Counted from the stretch's first letter, positions 25,752 through 34,681 are shown. The stretch: DNA of 64,000 nt from Saccharopolyspora kobensis (GCF_900108315.1 NZ_FNVB01000003.1:717404-781403); one strand, 5' to 3'. Notes: generated by a model from the sequence alone, not told the origin. Made by a program: numbers and translations.

Positions 25752-26528
25752 GTGATCCTCATCAGCCTGCTGGCGATCGCCCTGCTGACCGTCGCCGTCG
25801 CCGGGTTCACCGTGCTGAACGCCCGCCGCAAGGCGGCCGCGTCCGGCGAATCGGATTCGGATTCGCAGTCCTTCGTCGGCGGCGTGCTGGCCGCGCTGTT
25901 CACCGTGGTGCTCGCCTTCTACATCGTGTTCGCCTGGCAGAACGGCGACGACATCGAGAAGGCCTCGCAGCACGAGACCAACGCGCTCATCGACGTCTAC
26001 TGGCAGGCCAGCATCGCCCCGCAGCCGCACGCCGCGGACATCCAGACCACGATCTCCGAGTACACCGACCGGGTCGCCGATCACGAGTGGCTCGCCCACG
26101 ACGCCGGCGGGGCCGACCCCGAGGCGGAGCGGCTGCTGGCCGAGCTGCGCACGCAGGTGCTGGCGCTGCCGGTGGACAGCGAGGCGCTCAAGACCTCCCG
26201 CGAGCAGTCGCTGCAGGATATCCGGCAGATCACCGAGAACCGCCAGGAGCGGGTCACCATCGCGACCGACGACCAGAGCTTCAACATCGTGCTGCTGGTG
26301 GCCAGCGTTCTCGGCGCCGTGCTGATGATCGTCTTCCCGCTGCTGATCGGGCTGAGCATGCGCCCGGCCAACGTGGCGGTGATGGCGGTGCTCACGGCGA
26401 CCCTCGGGTTCACCGTCTACATGTCGTTCGCGCTGCTGCAGCCGTTCAGCGGCCCGTTCGGCGTCGACCCGGACTCCTTCAACGCCGCCCAGGAGACCTT
26501 CAGCACGGCTGCGGGATCCGCGTCCTGA
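25752..26528 (+). CDS. DUF4239 (bestrophin-like) membrane protein
   Basis: 258 aa from the GTG at 25752. An in-frame ATG 42 codons upstream would add a Pro/Arg-rich non-hydrophobic leader that the family lacks, and TAGGAC sits just before the GTG. There are four membrane helices: about 1-20, 43-65, 177-199 and 205-230. A charged, helical extramembrane region (70-175) with a YWQASIAP motif and an RLLAELRTQV coil lies between helices 2 and 3. This layout is typical of DUF4239 proteins, which are distantly bestrophin-like. No transport function is established. It converges on the hydrolase gene across the hairpin 26624-26655. Confidence 0.78.
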   Translation: MILISLLAIALLTVAVAGFTVLNARRKAAASGESDSDSQSFVGGVLAALFTVVLAFYIVFAWQNGDDIEKASQHETNALIDVYWQASIAPQPHAADIQTTISEYTDRVADHEWLAHDAGGADPEAERLLAELRTQVLALPVDSEALKTSREQSLQDIRQITENRQERVTIATDDQSFNIVLLVASVLGAVLMIVFPLLIGLSMRPANVAVMAVLTATLGFTVYMSFALLQPFSGPFGVDPDSFNAAQETFSTAAGSAS

Positions 26529-26623
26529 AGCACATCGACCCCAAGTACCAGACCGGCAGCAGCAGCCCGGTGCCGAACTCGGTGCGCCGCTGCTGACTCG
26601 AGTGCACGAAGGTTGCCCGGCAG

Positions 26624-26655
26624 CGGATCCGGGACCGCGATCGGTCCCGGATCCG
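26624..26655. terminator. Bidirectional terminator, perfect 13-bp stem
   Basis: Arms CGGATCCGGGACC (26624-26636) and GGTCCCGGATCCG (26643-26655) are exact complements around the loop GCGATC. It lies between the convergent DUF4239 gene (stop 26528, plus) and the hydrolase (stop 26666, minus), exactly where a shared terminator is expected. Confidence 0.75.
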
Positions 26656-26665
26656 AACAGGACGT

Positions 26666-27661
26666 TCAGCTCCGTCCGGACGCGCCCACCCGCACCGACA
26701 GCGCATCGAGCGCGCCGAGGTACTCCTTCGCCCGCTCGACGTGGACGAGGTGTCCGCAGGCGATCTCGACGAGTTCCCGGTCGCGGAGCAGCTCCATCGC
26801 GCGGTCCTTGTCCTCGCCGTCCATCGCGGCCATCAGGACTCCCCGCTCGTCGTAGTAGGTACCCTTCCGCTTGAACCACCAGTTGGTGTGGATCAGCGTG
26901 GTCGGCGCCTCGACGGCGGCGAGGGCCGCCGCGGTGTCGAACCCGTCGTACCAGCGGCCGCTGTCGAAGGCCGTGCCGAACACCGGGTCGTAGTTCACGA
27001 AGCCCTCGAAGTAGACGTTCACCAGCCAGGGCAGGAAGAAGATCCGCAGCGGTCGGCCCGGGTTGTTGTCGATCCACCGCAACGAGTACCGGACGATGCC
27101 GCGGGCGAGCGGCCCGAAGAAGGCGAAGTACTCGCTGTGCTCGACGTAGTACCGCTGGAAGCTCTCGGCGGGCTCGGCGCGGAGGTACTCGACGGCCAGC
27201 CGCGGCAGCGTCCCACCGGTCGTGCGCTCGGCCCGGGGCGGGATCGAGGAGAACAGCGGCGGATCCTCCAGCAGCAGGCCCCGGACCAGGTCGGGCCGGT
27301 TGGCGGCCAGCCACAGCGCCAGCAGCGCACCCGACGAGTGCCCGGACACGATGGCCGGCTCCCCCACCACCGCGTCGAGGAACGCCGCGATCAGCGCGCC
27401 GACGTTCGCGTTGGTGTAGTCCTGCGCGCCGAGCCGTCCGGACTGGCCGTGGCCTGCGACGTCGACGGCGTAGACGTGGTAGCGCTGAACCAGCTCGGGG
27501 AGGACCTTCGCGTGGTCCTCCCACTGAGAACCCTGCCCGTGCACCAGGACCAGCGGCGGCCCGTTGTCCGGGCCCTCGCCGTAGTTGGTGACGAACCCGT
27601 CGATCTCCACACGGCGTTCTGCCACGCGGTCGAGGGTCGCCCGCCCTCCGCTACCGGCCAC
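26666..27661 (-). CDS. Alpha/beta hydrolase
   Basis: 331 aa. The oxyanion segment VLVHGQGSQWEDH, the nucleophile elbow SGHSSGALLALWLA (Ser of GHSSG) and the late His of IACGHLVHVERAKEYL form a complete triad set. A long cap region (about 145-225) is rich in aromatic residues. The nearest functional types are esterases, epoxide hydrolases and C-C hydrolases; substrate unknown. I chose the GTG at 27661 because GGAG lies 5 bp upstream and the family starts just after. The longer frame to 27931 runs through the promoter. A tandem palindrome at 27685-27703 lies directly upstream and probably controls it. Confidence 0.82.
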   Translation of the reverse strand: MAGSGGRATLDRVAERRVEIDGFVTNYGEGPDNGPPLVLVHGQGSQWEDHAKVLPELVQRYHVYAVDVAGHGQSGRLGAQDYTNANVGALIAAFLDAVVGEPAIVSGHSSGALLALWLAANRPDLVRGLLLEDPPLFSSIPPRAERTTGGTLPRLAVEYLRAEPAESFQRYYVEHSEYFAFFGPLARGIVRYSLRWIDNNPGRPLRIFFLPWLVNVYFEGFVNYDPVFGTAFDSGRWYDGFDTAAALAAVEAPTTLIHTNWWFKRKGTYYDERGVLMAAMDGEDKDRAMELLRDRELVEIACGHLVHVERAKEYLGALDALSVRVGASGRS

Positions 27662-27684
27662 GAGCACTCCTAAGCTCCCAGAAG

Positions 27685-27703
27685 TACAACTTGTATAACT
27701 TAT
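27685..27703 (-). promoter_or_regulatory. Tandem palindromic operator upstream of the hydrolase
   Basis: Two odd-centred palindromes share one base: TACAACTTGTA (27685-27695) and ATAACTTAT (27695-27703). Both are built around AACTT. The segment is AT-rich in a 70 percent GC background and lies about 24-42 bp upstream of the GTG, overlapping the expected -10 region. This is a typical arrangement for a dimeric repressor such as TetR, MarR or GntR. The regulator is not identified here. Confidence 0.55.
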
Positions 27704-28233
27704 CCTACTTGTGGCCGAGGAGCTGGCGAATCCAGGGTTCAGCGCCTCGGCGACTACGGGGAAGACGAAACCGGGCGCGCATTCGTGACAGCCGCGTCGC
27801 GGTGCCGCGCTCAGCCCGGAGCACGCCCTCTGGAATATGCGTTCATGCCGCACGCGTCCGACACCGCTCCCCTCGCGGTCGTGATCGAAAATGACTGCCG
27901 CACAGGGAACATCGGACGAACGGAGGGTCACCGGGCGGCGGTTCGACGCCAGATTCGGCTTGGGTCTAGTCCATTCGTGGTTTTCGCTTGACCTGTCGGC
28001 CCGAGATCACAACACTCAGCGTCGCGCACCGAGCTCAGCGCGAGCGCTGCCGGGCAGGGGGCCCGGGCTCGGCTCATCGCGTGCAAGAGCGCAGGGCCGC
28101 AACGGTTCTGCACCGCACTGGGGGAGGATGGCTCCGCACCCCGTTCGTGCGCGCGGGTTGCCGCGTCCACTAACGCGCGTCCCTTCCCCTTGATGCCGCA
28201 TGCGTTCAGGCATCCTTGAGGGATTGGAGGGGC
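27704..28233. promoter_or_regulatory. Upstream region of the eCIS operon
   Basis: About 530 bp without a supported gene (27662-28233 in total). A TTGACC at 27989-27994 could be a -35 box, but no clean -10 follows at 17 bp. The sheath ribosome site GGAGGGG is at 28226-28232. A 25-codon GTG frame at 27711, divergent to the hydrolase, ends at a TGA and has no family match; it may be chance or the remnant of a regulator gene. The eCIS promoter therefore remains unlocated. Confidence 0.3.
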
Positions 28234-30078
28234 ATGCCGACGATCACGTCCTATCCAGGTGTCTACGTCGAGGAGATCCCCAGCAGCGCGCGCACCATCA
28301 CCACCGTCACCACCTCGGTGACCGCGTTCGTGGGACACACCAAGCGAGGACCGCTCAACACCCCGGTCCGCATCACCAGTTTCGCCGATTTCGAGCAGCA
28401 CTTCGGCGGGCTGACTCCCAACAGCGCAGTCGGTTACGCCGTGCACCAGTTCTTCGGCAACGGCGGCCGCATCGCGGTCATCGTGCGCGTCGCCAAGCGC
28501 GGTTCCGGTGAAGCGGCCTGCGTGCAGCTCCCGGACGAGCACGACGACGACTGCCCGGTGCTGGCGGTTCGGGCCAAGGAGCCCGGCGTTTGGGGCAACG
28601 GCCTGCACGTCGCGGTCGACTACAACACCTCGACGCCCGACGAGACGTTCAACCTGCAGGTCTCCGACGCCAAGAACCGGGCGCGGGAGGTGTTCACCGG
28701 GCTGTCGATGGACCGCGGTCACGGCCGGTTCGTCGAGAGCGTGGTCAACTCCGGTTCCTCGCTCATCCACGCCGAAGCACTCGACGAGGGACGCCCGGCG
28801 GCTTCCGGCACCGTGTCCGGCGAGTTCGACGGCGAGTTCCCCGATCTGGCCGTCGAACTGACCGTCTGCATCGGTGACGTCGAGCGCGATTTCACGCTGC
28901 ACGACCCGGATCAGGACGGCGAAGCACCGACCACGCTGGTCGAGCTGGCGCTGCTGCTGGAGCGCAAGCTGCGCGCGCTGCCGGACGCCCCGGGCAAGCG
29001 CGCTTTCGCCGGTGCGGAGGTCGTTCCCTTCGGCAACCGCCTGCAGATCATCGCCGGTTCGACCGATCCGGCCGACGAGGTGCGCTTCAGCGGGGACTGC
29101 GCGGGCGATCTCGGCCTCGACGAGACGGTCAACCCGCCGGTGTTCGCGCTGCGCGGTGGCGCGGACGGCGATCCGCCGGGCCCGGGCGACCTCATCGGCT
29201 CCGAAGCGGCCAAGACCGGGCTCCAGGCGCTGCGCGACGTGCACGACGTCAACCTCCTCGCGCTGCCGGAGCTCTCCGACTACGAGTCCACTGAGGACGC
29301 CATCGCGGTGATCGCCGCCGCTGACCGGCTGTGCCGTGAGCGGCGGATCTTCCAGCTCGTGGACGCCCCGTCGGCCTGGGGCGGGGTGGACTCGGTCCGG
29401 GCCGGGATCTCGGCGTTCGAGCCGGTCCGCAGCGATCACGCCGGCCTGTTCTTCCCGCACCTGCAGGCGGCGGATCCGCTGACCGGGCGGCTGCGCGCCT
29501 ACCCGCCGTGCGGGGCCGTGGCCGGGATCATCGCGCGGACCGACGGCGAGCGCGGGGTGTGGAAGGCCCCGGCGGGCACCGAGGCGAAAGTGCGCGGCGT
29601 GCAGTCGCTTTCGGTGCAGCTCTCGGACCGGGAGAACGGGCTGCTCAACCCGCTCGGGGTGAACTGCCTGCGGACGTTCCCGGTGGTCGGGCCGCTGGTG
29701 TGGGGTTCGCGGACGCTGGCCGGGGCGGACTCGGTCGACAGCGAGTGGAAGTACCTGCCGGTGCGGCGGTTGGCGCTGCACGTGGAGGAGAGCCTGCGGC
29801 GCGGGCTGCAGTGGGTGGTGTTCGAGCCGAACGACGACCAGCTGTGGCAGCAGATCCGGCTCAGCGCCTCCGGGTACCTGCACGCGCTGTTCCGGCAGGG
29901 CGCGTTCCGGGGCCGGACGCCGCGCGAGGCGTACTTCGTCAAGTGCGACTCCGACACCACCACCGAGGCCGACACCGAGCGCGGCGTGGTCAACGTCGTG
30001 GTCGGGATCGCGCCGGTCAAACCTGCCGAATTCGTGATCGTGACGATCCAGCAGCTCACCGGTCAACCGGAGGTGTGA
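28234..30078 (+). CDS. eCIS / phage-like tail sheath protein
   Basis: 614 aa. The sheath N-terminus is diagnostic (YPGVYVEEIPSSARTITTVTTSVTAFVGHTKRGP), and the conserved C-terminal sheath domain includes the LNPLGVNCLRTFP, WGSRTLAG, WKYLPVRRLALHVEESLRRGLQWVVFEPND and VKCDSDTTT segments. It forms the contractile outer cylinder that drives the inner tube. Residues about 90-370 are the variable protruding domains. Start: the ATG at 28234 has GGAGGGG immediately upstream; the earlier ATG at 28216 would lie before that site. It is the first gene of the eCIS operon, and only one sheath copy is present, unlike Afp/PVC which have three. Confidence 0.95.
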   Translation: MPTITSYPGVYVEEIPSSARTITTVTTSVTAFVGHTKRGPLNTPVRITSFADFEQHFGGLTPNSAVGYAVHQFFGNGGRIAVIVRVAKRGSGEAACVQLPDEHDDDCPVLAVRAKEPGVWGNGLHVAVDYNTSTPDETFNLQVSDAKNRAREVFTGLSMDRGHGRFVESVVNSGSSLIHAEALDEGRPAASGTVSGEFDGEFPDLAVELTVCIGDVERDFTLHDPDQDGEAPTTLVELALLLERKLRALPDAPGKRAFAGAEVVPFGNRLQIIAGSTDPADEVRFSGDCAGDLGLDETVNPPVFALRGGADGDPPGPGDLIGSEAAKTGLQALRDVHDVNLLALPELSDYESTEDAIAVIAAADRLCRERRIFQLVDAPSAWGGVDSVRAGISAFEPVRSDHAGLFFPHLQAADPLTGRLRAYPPCGAVAGIIARTDGERGVWKAPAGTEAKVRGVQSLSVQLSDRENGLLNPLGVNCLRTFPVVGPLVWGSRTLAGADSVDSEWKYLPVRRLALHVEESLRRGLQWVVFEPNDDQLWQQIRLSASGYLHALFRQGAFRGRTPREAYFVKCDSDTTTEADTERGVVNVVVGIAPVKPAEFVIVTIQQLTGQPEV

Positions 30079-30080
30079 GC

Positions 30081-30605
30081 ATGGCCGAGTTCCAGATCAA
30101 CGCGCACCGCTTCGACCCGTACAAGAACTTCAAGTTCCTGGTGCTGTGGGACGGCCGGACGGTCGCCGGGATCAGCAAGATCAGCCCGCTGAAGCGCACC
30201 ACCGAGGTGGTCAAGCACCGGCACGGCGGCGATCCGAGCTCGCCGCGCAAGGCGCCGGGCCGCTCGGAGTTCGAGGGCATCACGCTGGAGCGCGGCGTGA
30301 CCCACGACCCGGAGTTCGACCGCTGGGCGAACAAGGTGTGGCAGGTCGGCGCCGGGCTCGGCGCGGAGGTCTCACTGGCCGACTTCCGCAAGGACATCGT
30401 CATCCAGGTCCTCAACGAGGCCGGTCAGGTCGCGGTGGCGCACAAGCTCTACCGGACCTGGCCCAGCGAGTACCAGGTGCTGGGCGAGATGGACGCCAAC
30501 GCCAACGCGGTGGCCATCCAGAGCCTGAAGCTCGAATGTGAGGGCTGGGAACGGGATTACGAGGTGGCCGAGCCGGCCGAGCCGGCCTTCACCAACCCGG
30601 CCTGA
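30081..30605 (+). CDS. eCIS inner tube protein
   Basis: 174 aa, Hcp/gp19-like tail tube. The family pattern is visible: DPYKNFKFLVLWDGRTVAGISKISPLKRTTEVVKHRHGG (split here by natural strands), then GITLERGVTHDPEFDRWANKVW, and a closing ALKLECEGW-like strand (SLKLECEGWERDYEV). It polymerises as hexameric rings inside the sheath and is propelled into the target. It starts 2 bp after the sheath stop with GGAGG before it. A second tube-related gene exists at 42327. Confidence 0.93.
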   Translation: MAEFQINAHRFDPYKNFKFLVLWDGRTVAGISKISPLKRTTEVVKHRHGGDPSSPRKAPGRSEFEGITLERGVTHDPEFDRWANKVWQVGAGLGAEVSLADFRKDIVIQVLNEAGQVAVAHKLYRTWPSEYQVLGEMDANANAVAIQSLKLECEGWERDYEVAEPAEPAFTNPA

Positions 30606-30606
30606 G

Positions 30607-31335
30607 ATGGTCACCACGGAACCCGGGCAGCTGCTGGCGGTCTGGGAAGCGGGTCTGCCGCTGCACGCCGGTGGCCGCGCGCTGCTGCTGCACCGCGCGG
30701 CCCGGCCGGGGTGCGCCGACGAGGAGTTGCGCTCGTCGCCGGTCGGCGCCCGGGCGGCGGATCTGCTCCTGCTGCGCCGGGCGCTGTTCGGGCAGCGGCT
30801 GCAGGTGCTCGTCGAGTGCTCGTCGTGCGCGGAGGCGATGGAGTTCGACCTGGACGTCGACGGGCTCGCCGAGCGCCCGTCCGAGCGCGAGCTGCAGGTC
30901 AGCGAGGACGGCTACCTGGTGGAGTTCAGGCTCCCCACGGTGGCCGACCTGGAGGTGGCGGCGGCCGGTGGGACAGCTGAGGAACGCCGGCTGCGGTTGC
31001 TCTCGCGCTGCACGCTCTCCGCCGTGCACGACGGGGAGCCGGTCGGGTGCGAGGCGCTGCCGGAACGGGTGCAGCGCCGGATGGCCGAGCTCGCCGAGCA
31101 GGCCGACCCGGCGGCGGTGCTGACCGTGAGCGTGTCGTGCCCGGAATGCGGGCACACCACGCCGAGCGCCCTCGACATCGCCACCTACCTGTGGTCGGAG
31201 CTGGACGCCTGGGCCCGCGACGTGCTGCTGGACGTGCACCTGCTCGCCTCCGCCTACGGCTGGACCGAGTCGTCGATCCTGGCGCTCAGCCCGCTCCGGC
31301 GCCGCTACTACCTGGAGTTGTGCGCTGATGCCTGA
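30607..31335 (+). CDS. gp26-like baseplate protein with Cys pairs
   Basis: 242 aa from the ATG at 30607, one base after the tube stop. Two Cys pairs, CSSC at about 75-78 and CPECGH at about 177-182, could bind one zinc. The remainder is helical, ending with a conserved-looking LDVHLLASAYGWTESSILALSPLRRRYYLEL, which recalls the C-terminus of T4 gp26-like baseplate/chaperone proteins (T4_baseplate family) common in actinobacterial eCIS operons. The assignment is from pattern memory and position. Its 3' end overlaps the next gene by 8 bp. Confidence 0.7.
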   Translation: MVTTEPGQLLAVWEAGLPLHAGGRALLLHRAARPGCADEELRSSPVGARAADLLLLRRALFGQRLQVLVECSSCAEAMEFDLDVDGLAERPSERELQVSEDGYLVEFRLPTVADLEVAAAGGTAEERRLRLLSRCTLSAVHDGEPVGCEALPERVQRRMAELAEQADPAAVLTVSVSCPECGHTTPSALDIATYLWSELDAWARDVLLDVHLLASAYGWTESSILALSPLRRRYYLELCADA

Positions 31336-31981
31336 CCACTTCGACCGCCTGCTGGCCCCGACGCCCCGGGCCGCACTCCGCCCCCGTCTCCCGGGCCGCT
31401 TCGAACGGATCGACGCGCTGCGAACCGACTCGCGGGAGGAAGCCGAACACTTGGCCCCGCGCGCGGTGGCACCAGTCCCAGTGCCGCCCACCGAAGTGCG
31501 ACGAGTGGAACGCGAGGTGCGCACCACCACCAACCGAACCACCGTCGTGCACACCGAGCAGCTACCACCGGAACCTCCGCCACCGCCCCAGCCGATCCGG
31601 GACCACGACCCGCAGGCGCCCGCTCCCCCACCCGCCACCCGCATCGCGGTCCCCGAAGACAAGAAAACCCAACAACCGCAAGGAATCGAACCGGCACAAC
31701 CGACATCAGGCCCGAGCACACCCGGAGTGCTGAGAGTGGCGGCAACCCCGGTGCCATCCGAGCAACCGCGCACGCGCCTGGCCTCCGCAGCGGCCCGGGC
31801 CACTGCCCGCACCACGCGCCAACCCGCACAACAGCGATCAGAACCAGCTGTCCAGGTGGAGATCGGCCGCCTGGAGGTCAACGCGGCACGCCCCCAACAC
31901 CGAACCCGCCCACCAGCCCCGCAACGCCAAGCCCCAGCGGTCACCCTCGCCGACTACCTCAGCGAACGAGCGAAGCCATGA
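31328..31981 (+). CDS. Proline-rich eCIS-associated protein
   Basis: 217 aa, largely disordered: Pro/Arg/Thr/Gln-rich with runs such as PPEPPPPPQP. A more ordered C-terminus (VQVEIGRLEVNAARP, then VTLADYLSERAKP) may be the docking part. Similar low-complexity proteins ending in a DYL-type motif lie between gp26-like and DUF4255 genes in other eCIS loci, as far as I recall; the function is not known. From about 31490 onward codon choice shifts to CCA, GCA and CAA with lower GC3 than the sheath and ATPase genes. The ATG overlaps the gp26-like stop by 8 bp and its own stop overlaps the 44-aa ORF by 4 bp. Confidence 0.72.
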   Translation: MPDHFDRLLAPTPRAALRPRLPGRFERIDALRTDSREEAEHLAPRAVAPVPVPPTEVRRVEREVRTTTNRTTVVHTEQLPPEPPPPPQPIRDHDPQAPAPPPATRIAVPEDKKTQQPQGIEPAQPTSGPSTPGVLRVAATPVPSEQPRTRLASAAARATARTTRQPAQQRSEPAVQVEIGRLEVNAARPQHRTRPPAPQRQAPAVTLADYLSERAKP

Positions 31982-32112
31982 GCAGAGCAACTCGATCGCT
32001 CCGCAACAGCAGCTCAGGGGACCGTGACGCAACCCAGCCACGAGAAGCCAACAAACGCGAGATCACCCGCATCGCAACCACCACTGAGAATCGCGGAGAG
32101 GCGGCACAGTGA
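31978..32112 (+). CDS. 44-aa basic microprotein in the eCIS operon
   Basis: The ATG at 31978 overlaps the preceding stop (ATGA) and the TGA at 32110-32112 overlaps the DUF4255 start (GTGA). It therefore exactly bridges two genes with the 4-bp overlaps used throughout this operon. The 44-residue product begins MSRATRSLRNSSSG and is rich in Arg, Thr, Ser, Gln and Asn, probably disordered or helical. Without it, 127 bp would separate two otherwise coupled genes. It could be a chaperone, a small structural peptide or only a translational bridge. Confidence 0.55.
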   Translation: MSRATRSLRNSSSGDRDATQPREANKREITRIATTTENRGEAAQ

Positions 32113-32795
32113 GCAACGGGCTTGCCATCGCGACTGTCACGCAGGCTCTCGCGCTGCTGATCGCGAACAACCTGCGTCCCGAGATAGACATGGCGGTCTC
32201 CGTGGAGACGCGCAAGCCGCCTGCCGATCCGCCGACCGATCCGACCATCACCGTCTTCCTGTACCAGGTGGCCCCGAACCCGTCGATGCGCAACACCGAT
32301 CTGCCGAGCCGGGCGCCGAACGGCAGGTTGTGGGCCCGGCCGACCGCAGCGCTGGACCTCAACTACCTGATCAGCGCCTACGGCGAGGAGAGCGAGCTGG
32401 TCGGGCAACGGCTGATCGGCTGCGTGGTGCGCACGCTGCAGGAGATCCCGGTGCTGCCCGCCGAGCTGATCGAGCAGGCCGCCGCGAAGCCCCACCTGGT
32501 CGGCAGCGACCTGGCCGAGTCGGCGCAGAAGGTGCGGTTCACGCCGATCCAGATGGACGTCGACGAGACCTCGAAGCTCTGGGGGATGCTGCACCAGACG
32601 CCCTACACCGTGTCGGTGACCTACCAGGGCTCGCTGGTGTTCATCGAGGGCCGGGAGGAACCGGAGCCCGCCAAGCCGGTCGAGCAGCTCAACACCACCG
32701 TCGAAGTCATCCCGCCGGACGATCCCGCGCCAGAACCCGGCTCCGGTGAATCGGTCCCCGCCGCGAAGGACGGTGGGCGAGGAGGTTCGGGATGA
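32109..32795 (+). CDS. DUF4255 protein (Afp16-like tube/sheath terminator)
   Basis: 228 aa. The N-terminal DUF4255 domain starts NGLAIATVTQALALLI, then ITVFLYQVAPNPSMRN, DLNYLISAYG, and ERLIG/GQRLIG, all typical of eCIS terminator proteins related to Afp16/Pvc16 and phage gp15/gpU. It caps the tube or sheath end distal to the baseplate and limits polymerisation. The last 50 residues are an acidic Pro/Glu-rich tail. The GTG start overlaps the microprotein stop, and its stop overlaps the ATPase ATG by 4 bp. DUF4255 next to AAA+ ATPase and DUF4157 is a hallmark of eCIS. Confidence 0.92.
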   Translation: MSNGLAIATVTQALALLIANNLRPEIDMAVSVETRKPPADPPTDPTITVFLYQVAPNPSMRNTDLPSRAPNGRLWARPTAALDLNYLISAYGEESELVGQRLIGCVVRTLQEIPVLPAELIEQAAAKPHLVGSDLAESAQKVRFTPIQMDVDETSKLWGMLHQTPYTVSVTYQGSLVFIEGREEPEPAKPVEQLNTTVEVIPPDDPAPEPGSGESVPAAKDGGRGGSG

Positions 32796-34681
32796 CCGAG
32801 GAGAACGCCGCATCGCCCTCGGATGCCGTGCGCGCCGTGCTCGCCCGCCTGGACGAGCACGTCGAGGGTGTCGAGCCCGACACCGCGCTCCCCTGCCCCG
32901 ACGCGCTCGAAGCACTGGCCTCCTGCTTCGGGCTCAGCACGTTCGAGCGCGAGGTGCTGCTGCTGTGCGCGGCGATGGAGATGGACGCCACCACCGCCGG
33001 CCGGTGCGCGGCTGCCAGCGGGTCTTCGCGCGCTTTCCCGACGTTCTCGCTCGCCCTCGCCGCGCTGACCGACCCGCACTGGAGCGCGCTCGCCCCGGTC
33101 TCACCGCTGCGCCGCTGGCGGCTGGTCGAGCTCGACGAGGAAGCCGGGCTGACCACCGGCAGGTTGCGCATCGACGAGCGCATCCTGCACTTCCTGCTCG
33201 GCGCGCCCTACCTGGACGTCAGGCTGCACGGGCTGCTGCGGCGACCACCGGCACCGGAATCCCTGCCGCCGTCCTACGAAGCAGCAGCCGAGCGCGTGGC
33301 CATGAGCTGGGCCGACGGGCGCTCGGGCGCACCGCTTCGGGTGGAACTGGTCGGCGGCGACGAGCGAACTCGCAGCGACATCGTCACCGCGGCCGCCGCA
33401 AGCTGCGATCTGGCCCTGTACGCGATCGACGGGACGGACGTGCCGACCGATCCGGCCGAGCGCGATCAGCTGGCCCGGTTGTGGCAGCGCGAAGCGGTGC
33501 TGCTGCCCGCAGCACTGCTGCTGGAGGTCGGCGAACCGGACCGGGAGCAGTCCTCGGCGATCGAGGCGTTCCTGGAGTCGACCGCGGTTCCACTGGTCAT
33601 CGCCAGTGCCGAGCCGCGGCCGAGCGCCCGTTCCCGGGTCGAGCGGGTGCTGGTTCCGGCGCTGGACAACGACGAGCAGCTGCGGCTGTGGCGGGAGGCC
33701 TTCGCCGAGGTGCCGGAGGTGTCCGATGCCGACATCGCCAACCTGGTCTCTCAGTTCTCGCTGCCGCCGCACGTGGTCTCCTCCGCCGCTGCCGCCGTGC
33801 GCCGGGACGCCTCCGGTGACGACGCGGTCGGGCTGGCGTGGCAGGCCGGTCTCCACGAGGCGCGGATGGGGCTCGACGAGCTGGGCAGGCGCATCGAACC
33901 CGAGGCGGGCTGGGGCGACCTGGTGCTGCCGGAGCGGCAGATGCGGGTGCTGCGGGAGATCGTCGCGCACGTCCGGCAGCGGGCCACCGTGCACCACGAG
34001 TGGGGCTTCTCCAGCACGCTGCGCCGAGGGCTCGGCGTCACCGCGCTGTTCGCCGGCGGTTCCGGCACCGGCAAGACGCTCGCGGCCGAGGTGATGGCCC
34101 GCGAGCTGGGCCTGGACCTGTTCATCATCGATCTGTCCCAGGTGGTCAGCAAGTACATCGGCGAGACCGAGAAGAACCTGCGCAAGGTCTTCGACGCCGC
34201 CGAGCGCGGTGGCGCGCTGCTGCTGTTCGACGAGGCGGACGCGCTGTTCGGCAAGCGCAGCGAGGTCAAGGACAGCCACGACCGCTACGCCAACCTGGAG
34301 GTCAGCTACCTGCTGATGCGCATGGAGGCCTACCGGGGCCTGGCGATCCTGACCACCAACATGAAGAAGGCGCTGGACACGGCGTTCCTGCGCCGCATCC
34401 GGTTCGTGGTGGACTTCCCGTTCCCGAGCGAGCGGGAGCGAGCCGAGATCTGGCGGCGGGTGGTGCCGGAGCAGGCGCCGGTCAAGGACCTGGAACCGGC
34501 GCTGCTGGCGCAGCTGACCGTGGCTGGTGGATCGATCCGCAACATCGCGCTGTCCGGTGCTTTCCTGGCCGCCGAGGAGGGCGAGCGGCTGCAGATGCGG
34601 CACATGCTCGCCGCCGCCCGCACCGAGTACCTCAAGCTGGAGCGTTCCCTGACGCCATCGGAGGTGCAGGGATGGGTGTGA
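32792..34681 (+). CDS. eCIS AAA+ ATPase (Afp15-like)
   Basis: 629 aa. Walker A GGSGTGKT is at 422-429, Walker B LLLFDEAD at 476-483, and downstream come a sensor-1 TTNMKKALD and an arginine-finger-like FLRRIRFVVDFPFP. The N-terminal 330 residues are a divergent helical region with a degenerate second nucleotide-binding-like fold, as in Afp15/Pvc15-type proteins. Family role: an ATPase required for particle assembly or cargo loading, sometimes bound to the particle. The next gene starts 10 bp before its stop. Length and order fit the eCIS core set. Confidence 0.93.
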   Translation: MTEENAASPSDAVRAVLARLDEHVEGVEPDTALPCPDALEALASCFGLSTFEREVLLLCAAMEMDATTAGRCAAASGSSRAFPTFSLALAALTDPHWSALAPVSPLRRWRLVELDEEAGLTTGRLRIDERILHFLLGAPYLDVRLHGLLRRPPAPESLPPSYEAAAERVAMSWADGRSGAPLRVELVGGDERTRSDIVTAAAASCDLALYAIDGTDVPTDPAERDQLARLWQREAVLLPAALLLEVGEPDREQSSAIEAFLESTAVPLVIASAEPRPSARSRVERVLVPALDNDEQLRLWREAFAEVPEVSDADIANLVSQFSLPPHVVSSAAAAVRRDASGDDAVGLAWQAGLHEARMGLDELGRRIEPEAGWGDLVLPERQMRVLREIVAHVRQRATVHHEWGFSSTLRRGLGVTALFAGGSGTGKTLAAEVMARELGLDLFIIDLSQVVSKYIGETEKNLRKVFDAAERGGALLLFDEADALFGKRSEVKDSHDRYANLEVSYLLMRMEAYRGLAILTTNMKKALDTAFLRRIRFVVDFPFPSERERAEIWRRVVPEQAPVKDLEPALLAQLTVAGGSIRNIALSGAFLAAEEGERLQMRHMLAAARTEYLKLERSLTPSEVQGWV

